64,000 bases of DNA, taken from Centroberyx gerrardi (Eukaryota; Chordata; Actinopteri; Beryciformes; Berycidae). The stretch spans positions 27,186,885 to 27,250,884 of the forward strand of contig NC_136003.1 of NCBI RefSeq assembly GCF_048128805.1, given 5' to 3'. Position 1 is the first letter of the stretch. Every line of letters starts with the position of its first letter. Shown piece after piece: positions 1-12,171 of the stretch. The notes under the pieces were generated by a model. It ran no database searches, was not told the DNA's origin, and saw only the letters and a program-made list of their open reading frames with translations. The translations under genes and the position numbers were made by a program.

Positions 1-225
1 GGAGACTTCATGCGCAAAGGTAATGTAACCTCTTAACTGCAGGTACATATTAACAGATTATGAGGTGTAACATTTTATTTTTTTATTGCAGGTAAGATCG
101 GTGACTGGAAGAACATCTTTACCGTGGCCCAGAGCGAGAGCTTCGATCAGATCTTTCAGGAGCGAATGGCCGATATGGATTTGAAGATCATCTGGGACAC
201 TGCAGAGCTGCCACAGCAACACTGA
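1..225 (+). CDS. cytosolic sulfotransferase, last two exons (5' part outside window)
   Basis: Partial gene. Exon 1..19 encodes GDFMRK plus the first base of a Gly codon, followed by a GT donor at 20. The next exon starts after the acceptor AG at 90-91, runs 92..222 and stops with TGA at 223..225. The junction restores [14 protein letters not shown]. This is the C-terminal PAPS-binding signature (RKGxxGDWKNxFT) of soluble SULT enzymes, which move sulfate from PAPS to hydroxyl or amine groups of small molecules in the cytosol. The stretch [10 protein letters not shown] also fits the SULT dimerisation motif KxxxTVxxxE. The tail after it (about 30 residues, ending PQQH) is usual in length. Which SULT subfamily it is cannot be decided from 50 residues; a 6B-like enzyme is possible. 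The N-terminal PAPS loop and catalytic His exons lie left of the window. Confidence 0.88.
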
Positions 226-425
226 TGATGTGTACAGCATTTTTCTGAATCCTAGAAACTTGCAACTCAGATATTTACGGGCACTGACACTTTACGTCTA
301 CATATGTCTTAAGCTGTTCATGTGTATCACAAAGACAACCAGTGCAGTTATGTTTTCCAACTCATTTTCTGACTTGTGTATAGGGAGCATACAAGAGAAG
401 AGAACACTAATAAAAGCAAGTTGGC
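226..425 (+). other. 3' UTR of the sulfotransferase gene
   Basis: This stretch follows the TGA at 223. It has no further homology to the enzyme and reaches a canonical AATAAA at 409..414. Cleavage is expected about 10-30 bases after the signal; the exact end is inferred. A long open frame at 230..694 overlaps it but has no recognisable family and simply reads through the UTR. Confidence 0.6.
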
Positions 426-445
426 CAATCTCTGATATCTTTATT
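409..445. terminator. back-to-back poly(A) signals of two convergent genes
   Basis: AATAAA lies at 409..414 on the + strand (sulfotransferase). TTTATT at 440..445 is AATAAA on the - strand (eif3d). The two hexamers point toward each other only 25 bases apart, so the two mature 3' ends should overlap by a few tens of bases. Confidence 0.65.
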
Positions 446-977
446 GAATGTCAAAAGGAGTTACGGTGTGTTTCTATGTGTGTGGTGCAGCCCACTTTGG
501 TCACTAGAGCCGTCTCCACACCTCAGTTCTCTTCATCTAGAAAAAGAATGGAAAAAAGGAAGGGGAAACAGTTTTCTATCAGTAAACAAAACTGGGTTAA
601 CCTAAAAATACAGTCATCCAAACAAGGAAAATCATTCAAGGGATGCAGGGATCTTTTCCAATTTGAAGTTCTTTCACCTCAGACACTTTTCTGACAGTGG
701 AAAAAAGGCTTTATATAGAACCTCTAGTTGATTGGGACATTCTCAGTTCTACTGTACCGTAAATCTATAAACATTTCACCCTAAAATAACCAAATGTAAT
801 AATCATATATCATATAATATTATAATCGAATCATCCCAAAACAACCAAAATAACCAAATAAAATTTAAAAGGTCTCAATGTCCCTGTAAATCAGAATCAT
901 TGGAATATATGATACAGGATAGTAGAAATAGAATAGTGCATGCAAACTTCATACCATGAATATATACAGTATATTAT
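420..977 (-). other. eif3d: 3' UTR of eif3d
   Basis: About 550 bases of very AT-rich sequence lie between the eif3d stop codon (978..980) and the - strand AATAAA at 440..445. No other reading frame of note is present. The end point is inferred from the signal. Confidence 0.55.
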
Positions 978-3900
978 CTACTGAATATACTTGGCTTGGG
1001 AAACGGCAGCAGTTGGCAATCCTGTCTCACCTTCCTCCTCCTCATCCTCTTCGTCCTCCTCTTCCTCCTCATCTTCGTCGGAGCTGAAGGTCCCGTCGGG
1101 CAGGCTGTAGACTCGGATCACTTGCTGTTGGCAAACACACACACACACACACAATGTTGACCCGTCAGCACTACGATTTACAACCAACAAACAAAGTCCC
1201 TCTGAAATCTTTCAGCACAACGCAGAAACGGTGACAGAGTGGGTGTTTTCCTTTGTGCCGGCTCACCTTGTTGGGATCCTTGAGGATGAGGTACTTGCCC
1301 TCGTCCAGCTTGCGGCAGATATCGATGACACAGCGGAGGATGCCCCAGGCGTTCTCCATGCTCAGGTTGATCTGGCTGGCGAACTCGTTGGGTTTGAACT
1401 GCTGGGTGCCCAGGATGACGTGGCGAGCAGAGTCCTTCACGTGGTAACGAGACACGTACCTGGACACAAGACAGGGATGCAACGCCGTATGTCAGAAAAG
1501 TGCAACAGTCGAAGCATCTCTACGGGTTCAAGATTGTTCTGATATAATCTGAGTGTATTCAGGGTGGGAAACCCTATGTGGAAGACAGTGAAGCAGGTGT
1601 AAACAATGGCAAAGTCAACCAGCCTTTGGACACAAAAAATAATGAAAATATGCGGCAAAATGATCCTTCAGTGTCGTGGAGAGATGAGCAGAGCTTGGGA
1701 CCAAATTACCCACAAAGTTCCACATTCAAGTCTACAGTAACTGGATTGAAGGAAACATCCATGATGTCAAAGGTAAGACCGTCCACCTGTTGATACCATT
1801 GGTTCATATTAGCAGTCAGCTACTTCATGGTGTTTCCAAAACAACAGCATCAAATTACTGTCAGCATTAAAGCCTTTATCTTTAGCAATATGTTAACATG
1901 TTTCAGATCCATAATGATGCTTTTTGAGTCTGAATTGCTTGTTAGCTGTATCTGCTAGCTAACAATAGGTATCTTTAGCCAGCTAAAACTGCTGAAAAGT
2001 TGTTCTTGACAGCTTACACAATTGATTTGGAGATAAAATAACGTTAAGAATATAAAGTAGCTGATTGCTACTGACTGCTAGTATGGATAGGTGAACCACT
2101 GGTCTGAGCAGGTCTTTCCCTTCTGTCCATATGCTGTTGACTTTTATTTGGACCTTCTTGGGTAATTTGGCCTCCTGCCATAACAATAAAGCAAATTGTG
2201 TTCCTCACCCCAGCTTGAGGTACTCTGATCCAGCCAGCATGGCACAGCAGGTCCAGCGGGCCAGTTTGTAGCTGTTATTCTTCAGCTCAGTGGCCAGGAC
2301 GGCTCCTCTCTGGGAGTCCAGCTTCTGACGCCAGTCCACTCCATTACAATGCTGACGAGGAAAAGCGGGAACAAGAGATTTACAGCACAAAATCAACAAT
2401 TCATTCAACCCTGGAAGTGCAAGAGTTAGCCTAAGTTCCTACACACAGAGACAATTAAATTCCATGACTTTTCCCATGACCAGTATTTGTCAGGGCACGT
2501 TCAAATGGTACAACAGAAAATTTGTTTAGGTTATTATACCTTCAAATAAGGTGACAACACATACTAGCAGACAAGCTAGACATTTAGTGCATGACTGTTT
2601 GAAAAAAAGGGCTTTGAAACTATTTGCATTTCCAAAACTTTTAGGACATGTATAATTTTCTATATTTTTTCCAGGCCTGGAAAACACACTCTTCAAGTTC
2701 CATGACTCCATGAAGGTTTTGCATGTCCTTAGGAACCCTGTGAAGATGCACATCGCCCCGTGTCGTAACCTCCACTAAATCTCCATTTCCCCTCGTCCTT
2801 TCTTCTTACCCTGGAGTCCCACTCATTGAGGGTCTTGATGTTAACGAAGGAAACCTCTCCGTTGGCGCCGGTCATCACTCCATCATGCTCACAGCGCACA
2901 ATCAGGTCGATGTCCTCCCCGAGCTTCCAGCGACGGTACCTGCAGCACAAACACAACCCATCAGCCTGAGAGGGAAAATCTGCATAGTGACTCACCTGAG
3001 ATTAACAGTGTTGTGAACTGTGGGTTAGACTTGAGGAGGAACAGATGACTAAATCAGGGATCATTATGAACACCTGCCATTGCTGACGGAGGAGGTGGAT
3101 GGTCTCCAGATAATTTAATAGTCAAGTTATATTCAATTAAACTAGTATCATGCAAGCTAAAGCAAGTTAAGTAATGCATTATTTATGTTAAAATAATAAT
3201 AAATAATAAATAAATAATTTAAGGCCACGGGATAGTGTAAGATTTCTGGGTTTTCATCAAAATAAATAAAAAAAAGCCAGTATCCCACTCTCAAGTGATT
3301 GTGCCTCACTGGGCTTAGAGCTCACAAGCCCAGATTTCAAGTTTGATTTAAAATAATGTTAGTTCAGAGACCTTTCTCAATACTCTAATGAGATCATATA
3401 ATGCAATATAAGGAGCCAATTGACAGTGAAATAAGTTTTCTAGGCCATTTTGGTGCCTTGTGATAACTACAGTGTATGAAAGTCTTAAGTCTTTCATTGA
3501 TTTTTGTTCTCTCAAAACCATTTCATTATAAATCTCCCACTTAAAACCCTCCCGGGCAGAATGTTCTCATTGAGGGAAACGTTTGTATTATATTGCAGGC
3601 CAGAAATCCTGACTAACATGTAATGCATTTTTTACAGCCATGATAATGAAACAATTATGTATCAAACTGTAGTCGTGTGTAACTTATGCTGTAAAGAATG
3701 GCTCTAATATTGGCAATGTTTAGGGTTTGATCCTCACTCTGTCCAAACATACTGCTAATGTACTCATGGTGCTGCAAGACACTTCAGACAAAAACATCCA
3801 CCAGATGGCGTATGGTGAACAGATATGGACTGTAGGCACCTACAGAAACCTATCCAATTCTTACACATATTTAGTACCTGTAACAGATGGTCGACTACTG

Positions 3901-5814
3901 ACGTTGGATAACTGTCTGCAGGTTTACAACAGATAAAATCCATGTGCAGTAATTGCACTTTGGACCCCTCAGAAAGGCCACCTGCTATAAGACTTTTTAA
4001 AAAGAGACTGAGATAGATCCAATGAGGATTCCATCGGGGATTTACAATGGCATGATGTGGAGAACTGGCATGATTGAGAAAATCGCGTATCCTTGCTTCT
4101 TCTTGTGAATCAAATGAGTCGTCTACATTCAAGGTCTCGGTGTTGTACTGAAACCAACCAGCAGGGGTCAGTACCTACCTGTAGGCAACAGATGCCACCT
4201 CACTCTTATCCATGTCCTCCTCCACAAATGGATTGGAGTTGGGGAACTTGTAACGCTCTCCTCCCTGTAGAAAAAACAAAAAAACTTGACATACCCTAAT
4301 AAAATAACTAAGAATTTGGGCATTCTTACTCAGTTAGCTGTCATGATATATGGTGACGCTTTCAGCACCAGAGATCAGCCCCAAGAATTTCAGAGGTGTT
4401 ATGACATTACAGAGTCCAAAAAAGCTTGATTTTACTGCAGCTTTCTTGGAAAAATTTCCAAGGGTTTTCTAAAATTGTGAACATTCACAAATTGGGGAAG
4501 AGATGATTAACTTGTTTTTGACAAGTGATTTAAGAAAACTTTGTATTTGAAATGTTCTCGGTTGCGATTGCTTCTTTCCAGGGATCCACTCCAAACACTT
4601 TGGCAGGTAACCAACCACCTTCTGAAGGTCATATTCTATTCTAAAAATCTAGTTGGCTGGTAAAAGAGTCAGAAGAGGTTGGTGAATTTTGGGATTACCA
4701 GTCACTATGGCTGGTGCAAAGAGTTAGTTTCTTGCCCTGCTCTTATGGACATTAACATTTTAGAACTATCCACAAAAATTCGAGTTGGACCATTTTTTCC
4801 CGGTGGAAGACATTTTTGTTGTCGAATTGTGGTCAAATCTACCAGCTTTAGGGGCGACCTGATGTCTCAGTGTCCTAATGCATATACCACTGCCTCACAA
4901 CTACTGTATACTACAACAAATGCTTTAAAAAAAATAGGATTTAAGAAGTTTGCAAGTGAAAAACATCTTAATGAAGGCAGAAATTATGCATTTCTGGAAG
5001 CACTGGTAAAATGGTGGTAAATGTGTACTTACCATGCGCAAACACTGCTGGCTAAAGTTGTGGTTGATGTATGTGGCCTCCATCGCCAGGTTACGGGGGG
5101 AGTTGAAGGAGTTGCCCTCATCCTGGGGAGGCTCATTGGCGGTCTCACTCACCGTTAACAAGTCTGAGGAGAACAGTTACAGACATTAGAGCGTTCAATG
5201 CTAAAACAGCAAGTGACAATGCAAAGCTGCTACAAGGCCAACAGTGACAGCGACCTTGGCATAATTAGATGTCAACGCATCTCATAAAGCCTCACCAAAG
5301 TCAGAGTTGTCTCTCTTGTCAAAAAAGAGCTTGTTGCCCACTCTCTGCACAATGATGTCCCAGGAGTTGACTGAGCGTGTGCAGCACATCAAGGTGGCCA
5401 AGATGGCATCAGTGGCAAACACGTTACCCTGGGTCTTAGCCAGCTGGGGAGAGGGGAGGAGAGTGACCATCATCGTTGTAAAGAAAGCATCCATACAATA
5501 AACCACTTACGGTGCGAGGGCACATTTAGAAATGTTTTAAAATGATTCTGATTCTTGGATCAGCACTTCATATGTAAGGGTGCATCCTTGTACCTTGCGG
5601 ATGACGGGATCATCGGTGGTAGTGACAGTGTGGAAGATCCTCTTGATGCTCTTGAGGGACTTCTCATTGCGGGTGGTGACACGGTCGAAAGCCTTGTCAT
5701 AGTACTCCAAGGCACCACAGCACTCACTGGGGGATACGGGACATAACGATCATCACTCATTTCCCTCTGAGACAAGTTCACCAACTGTGTATGAAGAGTA
5801 GGTCGGGCTAAGTG

Positions 5815-5852
<38 letters not shown>

Positions 5853-7889
5853 CACTCACATGTCAGTGGGGTCAGCCACCTCCATGTATCTCATCTTCAT
5901 CAGCCTGGGGAAGTCCATCTCCTCCTTCACCTCCCAATCACTCCTCACCTCAACAGATGAATCTCTGGGTTTCAGCTGAGCATTGAGGAAGCAGGATATG
6001 ACGGGGAGGATGGGGGTGGGGTGTGTGGGGTGGGGTGTGATGGGGAGGATGGTAGCAAGGGAGGCAAGAGAGGAAGAGACTTAAACACATACGCATAAAG
6101 CATGATCGAGTGTAAAAAGGATGGGGAAGGTTATTACCAACTAATCTATATTATTAAAAGCCTCACCAAAAGGATCAGTTACACTCATTTATGCATTACG
6201 CCTTCTATATACATTTCATGTGAGAACGTTTTTAAGTGAGTCACACCTGAGATTTCTGGTCCCACTTCTGACGGACACCAAACTGCTTTTGGAACTTCTT
6301 CTGCAGGCGCATGCGATCCCTGGAAAGAGCACAACTTGAGTTAAGGCTACAGTCTTTAAACCCAGGGTTTACCCTTAAATTTCCTCTCAAGTAGCTTCAA
6401 AGTTAGAAAAACATTTTTTCCCCCAATACTGTACGACAGTGTAACATGCATATTCTGCATCTGCTCGTTCCAACGATTCATTTAAGCTATAGCTGCTTAT
6501 ATTGAGTGAAATATTCAAACCCGAGGTGCCATTTTTTTATGGCTGCACCATTACATCAAATGGAAAAAATCTGGATTCTTGTGCATCATTTTCTCCACAT
6601 TTTCCTGTAATTCAGCTTGACATATTTGGTATCTTCGGAAACCTTAGGATCTTGACTAGAATTTAAAATAAACTTCTCTGGTATTGAATAAAGCTTGGTT
6701 TGTAATGATGGTCCCACATGCGGGACTGGCGGATAGAAGTGTTAAAACTCAGTCAGCCCTGGACCCAAACAGAGTAAATCTAGTCTTGCCCTGGGACCCA
6801 GGCTCATGCTTGTACTCGTATGTGGAGACCCACCTGAAGAAATGCTGTACTATAGCAGAGAAGTGAAACAGGACAAAACAGGACAACAATTCCTGAAGGC
6901 AGAGTTTCGACAGCATCTCACCTCTCTTTCTGCTTGGCACTCTTAGGCAGCGTCTGCATGTTGAACTGGGTCAGGTTCCTACGGTCCTTGTCCCTGCGCA
7001 GATTCCTCTGTTAAAAGAAACATCATCCTGTTATTGGACGTAGGATCTCAAGAAACATTTTAAATCAACACATTTTAAAAGGCAAAAGGCGACATTTCGT
7101 TCACTTTTCAGTCTCTGGTACCTGAGCAAACCTCATGCGGTTCCTCTGGTAGGCCGTCTTCTGCGTCTTGGCAGTGTCCACCAGCTGGAAGCTCGTCTCG
7201 TCCTCCTCATGAAAGTAGGCATACTGACTACCGCCTCCAAACTGAGAGGAATACTTGTCTGAAATGACACAATTTATCAAAAATAAATGTGAGAACATGA
7301 AACATTGGATGTGTATTCACTTTTTAACCAGCACACTTATTATAGTTTATACTGATGATTTATTTATTTATGAATTTATAGTGTTACCATGCAGGGAACA
7401 GCCTATATGGTTGTTGTTAAAATTAAGTTAATTGCATGTAAATAAAAGGGATATATTTTTCTGTTGCTTCTTATTTTCGGTCACGATGCCCATCTGGTTG
7501 ACTGTTCAGTTAAATGTCTGACATTTGTATTAACAAGGTTATATCTGTAAAAACATGCAATAAATATTGGTTTCAATTCTCCTGGTTCTGATGTTGTAAA
7601 ACTGTTCCACTCACTTGTGTATCTCTTGTCTTGATAAGTCGCCCCAGTCCAGTCAGCAACCTGCAGGCAGAAAATACAATGTAATGAAAAAGGTGGTAAA
7701 CAAACCTGCTACCACTTGGCATTGTGGGTGGAGAAATCTGGAAGTGTGCAAGGAGAAGACACAAACCTTTCCCAGACGGTCTCCTTTGCTGAAGGGCTGG
7801 TAGGGCATGTCTTTAAACTTCTCTGGGACGGCACAGGGACCCCATCCAGATGGATTGTCCTGGATCACAGGGGCGTTGAACTTCGCCAT
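978..7889 (-). CDS. eif3d: eukaryotic translation initiation factor 3 subunit D (eIF3d)
   Basis: eIF3d is the cap-binding subunit of the eIF3 complex, working in the cytosol with eIF3e and the 40S ribosome. Fourteen coding exons, in transcript order: 7767..7889 (ATG at 7887-7889), 7615..7660, 7122..7258, 6922..7007, 6247..6319, 5860..5975, 5594..5726, 5296..5443, 5033..5163, 4179..4264, 2810..2939, 2209..2351, 1267..1459, 978..1124. Every junction has GT-AG ends and keeps phase; the sum is 1692 bases, 563 residues plus stop. The start [19 protein letters not shown], the NRMRFAQ block, [19 protein letters not shown], the [20 protein letters not shown] block and the tail [11 protein letters not shown] are near-identical to vertebrate eIF3d as I recall it. 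The two serines of SSDED correspond to the casein kinase 2 sites described for human eIF3d. The human protein has 548 residues. The extra length is 14 residues after the acidic tail plus about one residue at the 6247/5975 junction. A strong cryptic donor lies inside the acidic tail (see findings). Confidence 0.97.
1134..1153. repeat. (CA)n microsatellite beside eif3d last-exon acceptor
   Basis: A pure CA run of about 10 units. Read on the - strand it is (TG)n ending about 10 bases before the acceptor AG of exon 978..1124. Confidence 0.9.
3690..3960 (+). repeat. possible degenerate tRNA-derived SINE in an eif3d intron
   Basis: GGGTTTGATCCTC at about 3723-3735 resembles an RNA polymerase III B box. 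It is followed about 40 bases later by TGCTGCAAGACACTTCAGAC, which resembles the body of fish tRNA-SINEs (the usual wording is CAAGACACTTAAC). No clear target duplication or tail is visible. Confidence 0.3.
5816..5851. repeat. (GT)n microsatellite
   Basis: About 18 GT units. On the transcribed strand it is (CA)n starting about 9 bases after the donor site of eif3d exon 5860..5975. Confidence 0.95.
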
Positions 7890-8819
7890 GATCTGAAGTC
7901 AGGCAGAAAATACCAGACTTTGTCACCAAAGAGTTAGCTACCTACAAGTATGTACACATCCAAATAACCAATGTATAATGCAATGGTGTACATGGTAGAG
8001 GTGGGACTTATCCCACACATTCACAGGGTCTCAGGCTATGAGCAGCACTGGTCTCTCCAGCAGTGCACTAAAACAATAGGCACTGATCAGCTTGCGCAGT
8101 GGGCTAATCATCACTGACCCTGAATGTCCAACAGCATCTCCATTAATGAGTGTTACCATCTAGCCACAATACGTACCATTCTCTCATATAAAGAGAACAT
8201 GACGCCAATAATGCTATTGAAGGAGCTGGCGCTTTAGTGCTGCTTGCTTATCGAGAAAGGAACAACATTTGACTTAAATTAGGGCTACTTGGTGGCTTGG
8301 CTGGATGCCGAATTGAAGAATAAACGGTAACGAGTCGTAAAAGGTCTTATGTCATGTTCTAGGATGTGTGTATCGTTTGAGGATAAGCAAGGTATCGTTA
8401 AATTGCCAGATCTTTGAAAGGAGTCAGCTCGTCCAACATAATCTCCATCTAGGAGTGGTACCAGCTGATATCTGGTTTTGGCCAGCTGAGTCACGTTAGC
8501 TTTTGCCGTTAACCAATACAGTCACATGCTAGCAGGCTATATCTAAGGGCAATATGTAAACAATATCGAGTAGGGCACAAAACTGAGTTAACGTAACCAC
8601 GGATATGATATTTGAGACTGAGAGCTACGCTATCCGTGTTAGCTGCTGCTAACGTTAGCTAGCCGAGTATGAGGGTTGCCAGGTGGCCGCGTTAGCAAGG
8701 CTAAGCTAACCGGGTCGCAGGCTAACTACTCTTCGACAAGTCTCGCTACAGTTTAGCAACACACACGATTGGAAACATTTACTTTTCATACGTTTTCACA
8801 TGTTATACTTTAATCTCAC

Positions 8820-8945
8820 CGTAAATATTGTGACACCCTTTCAAGCGGTTTATTCCAACCACTGATCAGAGGCACAATTCCCTGTCAGACCGCCGGTGTG
8901 AAAGGAAGTGGTAAACTGCCGTAAAACGGAATGTTGTTCCTGCCG
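8820..8945 (-). promoter_or_regulatory. eif3d: eif3d non-coding exon 1 and core promoter region
   Basis: On the - strand the sequence TTTACG|GTGAGATT gives a strong donor with exon end at 8820. An acceptor CTTCAG lies 3 bases before the start ATG at 7889, so a 5' UTR exon spliced across 7890..8819 is expected, as in other vertebrate eif3d genes. The region 8885-8945 has ETS-like GGAAGT/CGGAA words and no TATA box, which fits a housekeeping promoter. The start site itself is not visible. Confidence 0.55.
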
Positions 8946-8959
8946 TACAACAAGAGCAA

Positions 8960-10936
8960 CTGTCACAATTTTAAAGGTACAGTCCGTTAATATCATAGAA
9001 CCTCCTTGGTGCAGTCCACTTGAATTCATCTGGTATACATACTAGTAACGTAAAACACAGTCGTAAAACAGGATCCAAAATATTTGGGTGTTTAGAAAGA
9101 AACGTATTTTCTATACCTGATCTTTTCATAGCTCTTATTAATTTATTTAAAGTACATTTTGTACATTATCTGTACATTGTCTGTACTTGTGTGAGAAGTG
9201 GATGGATACACTGAATTAACTTTAGTTATGTGTGACACCTAGCCCCTGTCTGGAGTCCTGACTTGGCATAATAGCATAACTGGTTATGTTTAATATATCA
9301 TGGTGATTATGGCAGGACGTTAGAAAAGCTAATGTGCCTCTTGTTATTATGGGTTCACATATTCACTATGGTCATAATAATTCTGCAGGTCATTCTCTAT
9401 TTGGGACATATTTGGATCCACATTTTTGAGGAGTCCATGTGAGGGGGGACAAATGGTGGCTCTTTGAAAAGCAATTAATAATAGCGATTCATATTAATAT
9501 TAATGCAAAGATAAATGCATGTAGTTGACTGTTACAATGGCCTTGTCATGATGAGACAAGCTGTGTGTCAAAACCTAGTCTTTGAATAGTCTTGTCCCCT
9601 GACTGCTCTGAATCTTCAACTAGCTCGAAGCCCAGAATAGATGCTTTGTGGCTATAAATATTTATCATTATTAATATGCTTGTGTGAGTGTGTGCATGCA
9701 TAGACATGTTCATCTGACATTTGTCTTTAATAAAGTTGAATATGGATTCGTCAATTCTGTCTTTTTCGCAGGGTTTTACTGCCTACATGAAATGGCAGAA
9801 TTACTAAAATAGTCATTTATATATTAAGCCATTAATATTATTAATTATAAGCTACATAACACGTTGCACTCTCATTTTTGGCCAAAATTCAAATGTTGCA
9901 ATTACTGTTGTGTTATTTCATGTTCTGCTAATTTCATTGTGAGAAAATCATATTAGATTAAGGAAACATTGCAGACATTGGTCTCAATCTAATAGTGAAT
10001 ACTGTCTAATTAGATCCTGATGGACCTTGATCTGTAATCAAGGTAATTACAGTGCTGCAGAACTTCTATATATTAGATTACAGAAGGATGCATCATTAAG
10101 ATTCATTTTGTGACAAATCATTTATAATATAGTTCACCTCTCAAGCTTTCTGTATCATCCACAGATAGTCTGCTCATGCAGTGTAGCTTTGCTCATCCAC
10201 AAAAATGCAATTGAATGGCATGAGTATTAGCTTTTGCATTTTAAAAATCTTCTCTTCAGCTATAAATCTTAGCATAATAATAAGGCGTTCTGGTGGTTGA
10301 CATTGGTCTTGGTCTTGAGTGTTTTGCATCTTTCCATTTTCTAAGCCTTAGACTTGTCTTAGGCTCTAATTTCTGTCTTGCTGTTGTCACAAAAGCCACA
10401 GGATTCCCCCTCCCTGTTGTTCTCTCTTCGTAATGCGATGCTTAAAGACACTGCTGAGTAGCATCATCACTGCAATCTGTCCAGTATATTGGGATTCATC
10501 TTAAATCAGATTTTACTTGTGTCTGTTCCAGTCTTGACCTGGACCTAATCCCCTTTTGGTCTCGGTCCCTAGAGACACCTTTAGCACACACTTGTGTGTA
10601 CTAAAGATCAAGGTGAGCTTTGAAGTGCAGATGATCCTGACAATCTGTGCCTTTCCAAATTTGTGCATTTTATACACTTTGTATTGGCCTTGTTTTGAAT
10701 TCATGGTATGTAAATCTGAGCATGTTCTCTTATGAGTGATGAATGTATTATTGTTAGACTATCATAGGCCTCCAGTTACTCAGATCTCATTAAGCTCTCA
10801 AGGCTGAATACCAAGGATTTCTGTTCATTGCAGTGAGCAAGCGATTCATTCAGCTCAACAAATGACAAGCAAGCAAGTGCTGGTCATGCTAAGTCTAACA
10901 CTGCAGGGATTATATCTTCATTTAGCATCAGTCATG
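8960..10936. other. intergenic spacer, nothing recognised
   Basis: AT-rich sequence upstream of eif3d. No open frame with family resemblance, no terminal inverted repeats and no microsatellite of note. Confidence 0.5.
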
Positions 10937-11236
10937 CACTACATGGCCAAAAGTATGCGGACACCCCTTCTAATTAATGGATTTGGCTATTCAGCAGCAC
11001 CCATTGCTGACAGGTACTGTTTTTAAAATCAAGCAAACAGCCATGCAATCTCCATAGACAAACACTGGCAGTAGAATGAGCCGTACTGAAGAGCTCAGCG
11101 ACTTTCAACATCGCACCGTCATAGGATGCCACCTTTCCAACAAATCAGTTTGTAAAATTTCTGCCCTGCTAGAGCTTCCCCCGGTCTACTTTAAGTGCTG
11201 TTATTGTGAGGTGGAAACGTTTAGGAGGGTTTTAGC
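10937..11236 (+). pseudogene. Tc1-like transposon fragment with frameshifted transposase N-terminus
   Basis: The segment opens with CACTACATGGCCAAAAGTAT, which resembles the terminal repeat of a widespread family of fish and frog transposons. An ATG at 11076 opens a frame reading MSRTEELSDFQHRTVIGCHL and on through SNKSVCKISALLELP, matching the DNA-binding helix-turn-helix N-terminus of Tc1-family transposases. Just after LELP the frame is broken by one extra C in the run at about 11177-11182. In the other frame the sequence continues with STLSAVIVRWKRLG, the next conserved block. The rest of the transposase and the second terminal repeat are missing. It is a dead 5' fragment. Confidence 0.75.
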
Positions 11237-12120
11237 TACATATTGATTCAAGCATGATGTGATGGCAAGGTCCACGAGGTGCTGACAGAAGTTGACACAA
11301 TACTGTTCTTTGATGATTCACGGCCGCTCTTTTCTCAAGCATGTCTGCCATTTAAAGTCAGTGTGGAGACATCTAATTTAAGAGATGAACGGTACAGCTC
11401 CAGTGTAGAAAGGTTGCCTCACACATAAAAGCCGGCTCTCTAAAAAGGAAGATAAAGGCCTAATCCCACTGCATGTAACATTTTAGCTTTAAAATCTATG
11501 ACAGACTTATATCAATTATATAATTGTGTTGTACTATATAGTGTGAATAATCTCTGTAGTTCAACCCCCTGCATCCTCAGCCCAGAAGCATCGGGTAAAG
11601 AGAAGTCAAAGTTGTCAATATACACTCTATGTGTGCGGTTCTGTGCGGTTCTGTGTGGTTCTGTGTGGTTCCTGAAGTCATCAAGGTGTATGTCTGGTAG
11701 TGGGACAGAGCCGGTGTTAAAGGCCTGTCAGTGGACCCGGACTGCTCTGATGAAGAGTAATGGGGAAGCCTGATGATGAGCCAGCAACAAAAGGTCACCG
11801 GAAAACCTGCGACAGAAGCAACTGCAGACTTCTGCTGAAAACAAGAAAGACTATTATGCAGAATGACAGGAGGAGGATAAATATATAAGTTTCCCTCGGA
11901 TCTTTGGTTTGGTGAAAAGAGCGCAGGCAGGCTGTGTGTTTGCCTCGGGAAACCCAATCAGAGCTGATGAGCACGGAGGTAGGGGATGAAAGTTTAGTGA
12001 GGACCCAATTTGATTCAGCATGAAAAGAAATGAGCACAGCATGTGGATGAGCAGAAACAAATGGAAGACCAGTCGTTGCTGTCTACAACAAGCTTGTGTT
12101 GTATTAAAATCTCATGTGTA
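11237..12120. other. spacer with a short tandem repeat
   Basis: At 11633..11671 a 10-base unit close to GTGCGGTTCT is repeated about four times in a row. The remainder is unremarkable; open frames here (for example 11577..11957 on the - strand) show no family features. Confidence 0.5.
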
Positions 12121-12171
12121 CGTCGCTTTGGATAAAAGCGTCTGCCAAATGGGAAATTGTAAATTGTAAAC
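12121..12171 (+). repeat. 3' tail of an L2-clade LINE or its SINE (UnaL2-type)
   Basis: The wording CGCTTTGGATAAAAGCGTCT followed by GCCAAATG and then repeated TTGTAAA is the conserved 3' stem-loop plus short tandem tail of UnaL2-like LINEs and their partner SINEs. The stem is CGCTTT/AAAGCG. The body upstream is not recognisable, so this is a very short 5'-truncated insertion. Confidence 0.65.

Larger units (their letters stand above)
1125..8819 (-). other. eif3d: introns of eif3d
   Basis: The thirteen coding introns range from about 85 to 1240 bases, with one further 5' UTR intron (7890..8819). The longer ones (1460..2208, 2352..2809, 2940..4178, 4265..5032, 6320..6921, 7259..7614, 7890..8819) are AT-rich. 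Apart from a possible SINE relic at 3690..3960, I see no gene or well-preserved transposon in them. A (CA)n tract at 1134..1153 serves as pyrimidine-rich sequence just upstream of the last acceptor. A (GT)n tract at 5816..5851 lies just inside the donor of exon 5860..5975. Confidence 0.6.

Noticed and set aside
230..694. 154-residue + strand open frame after the sulfotransferase stop
   Set aside because: It lies in the convergent 3' UTRs, across two poly(A) signals, with no family resemblance.
1231..1542. Open frame on the + strand, 103 residues
   Set aside because: It is the antisense shadow of eif3d exon 1267..1459, whose - strand frame is certain.
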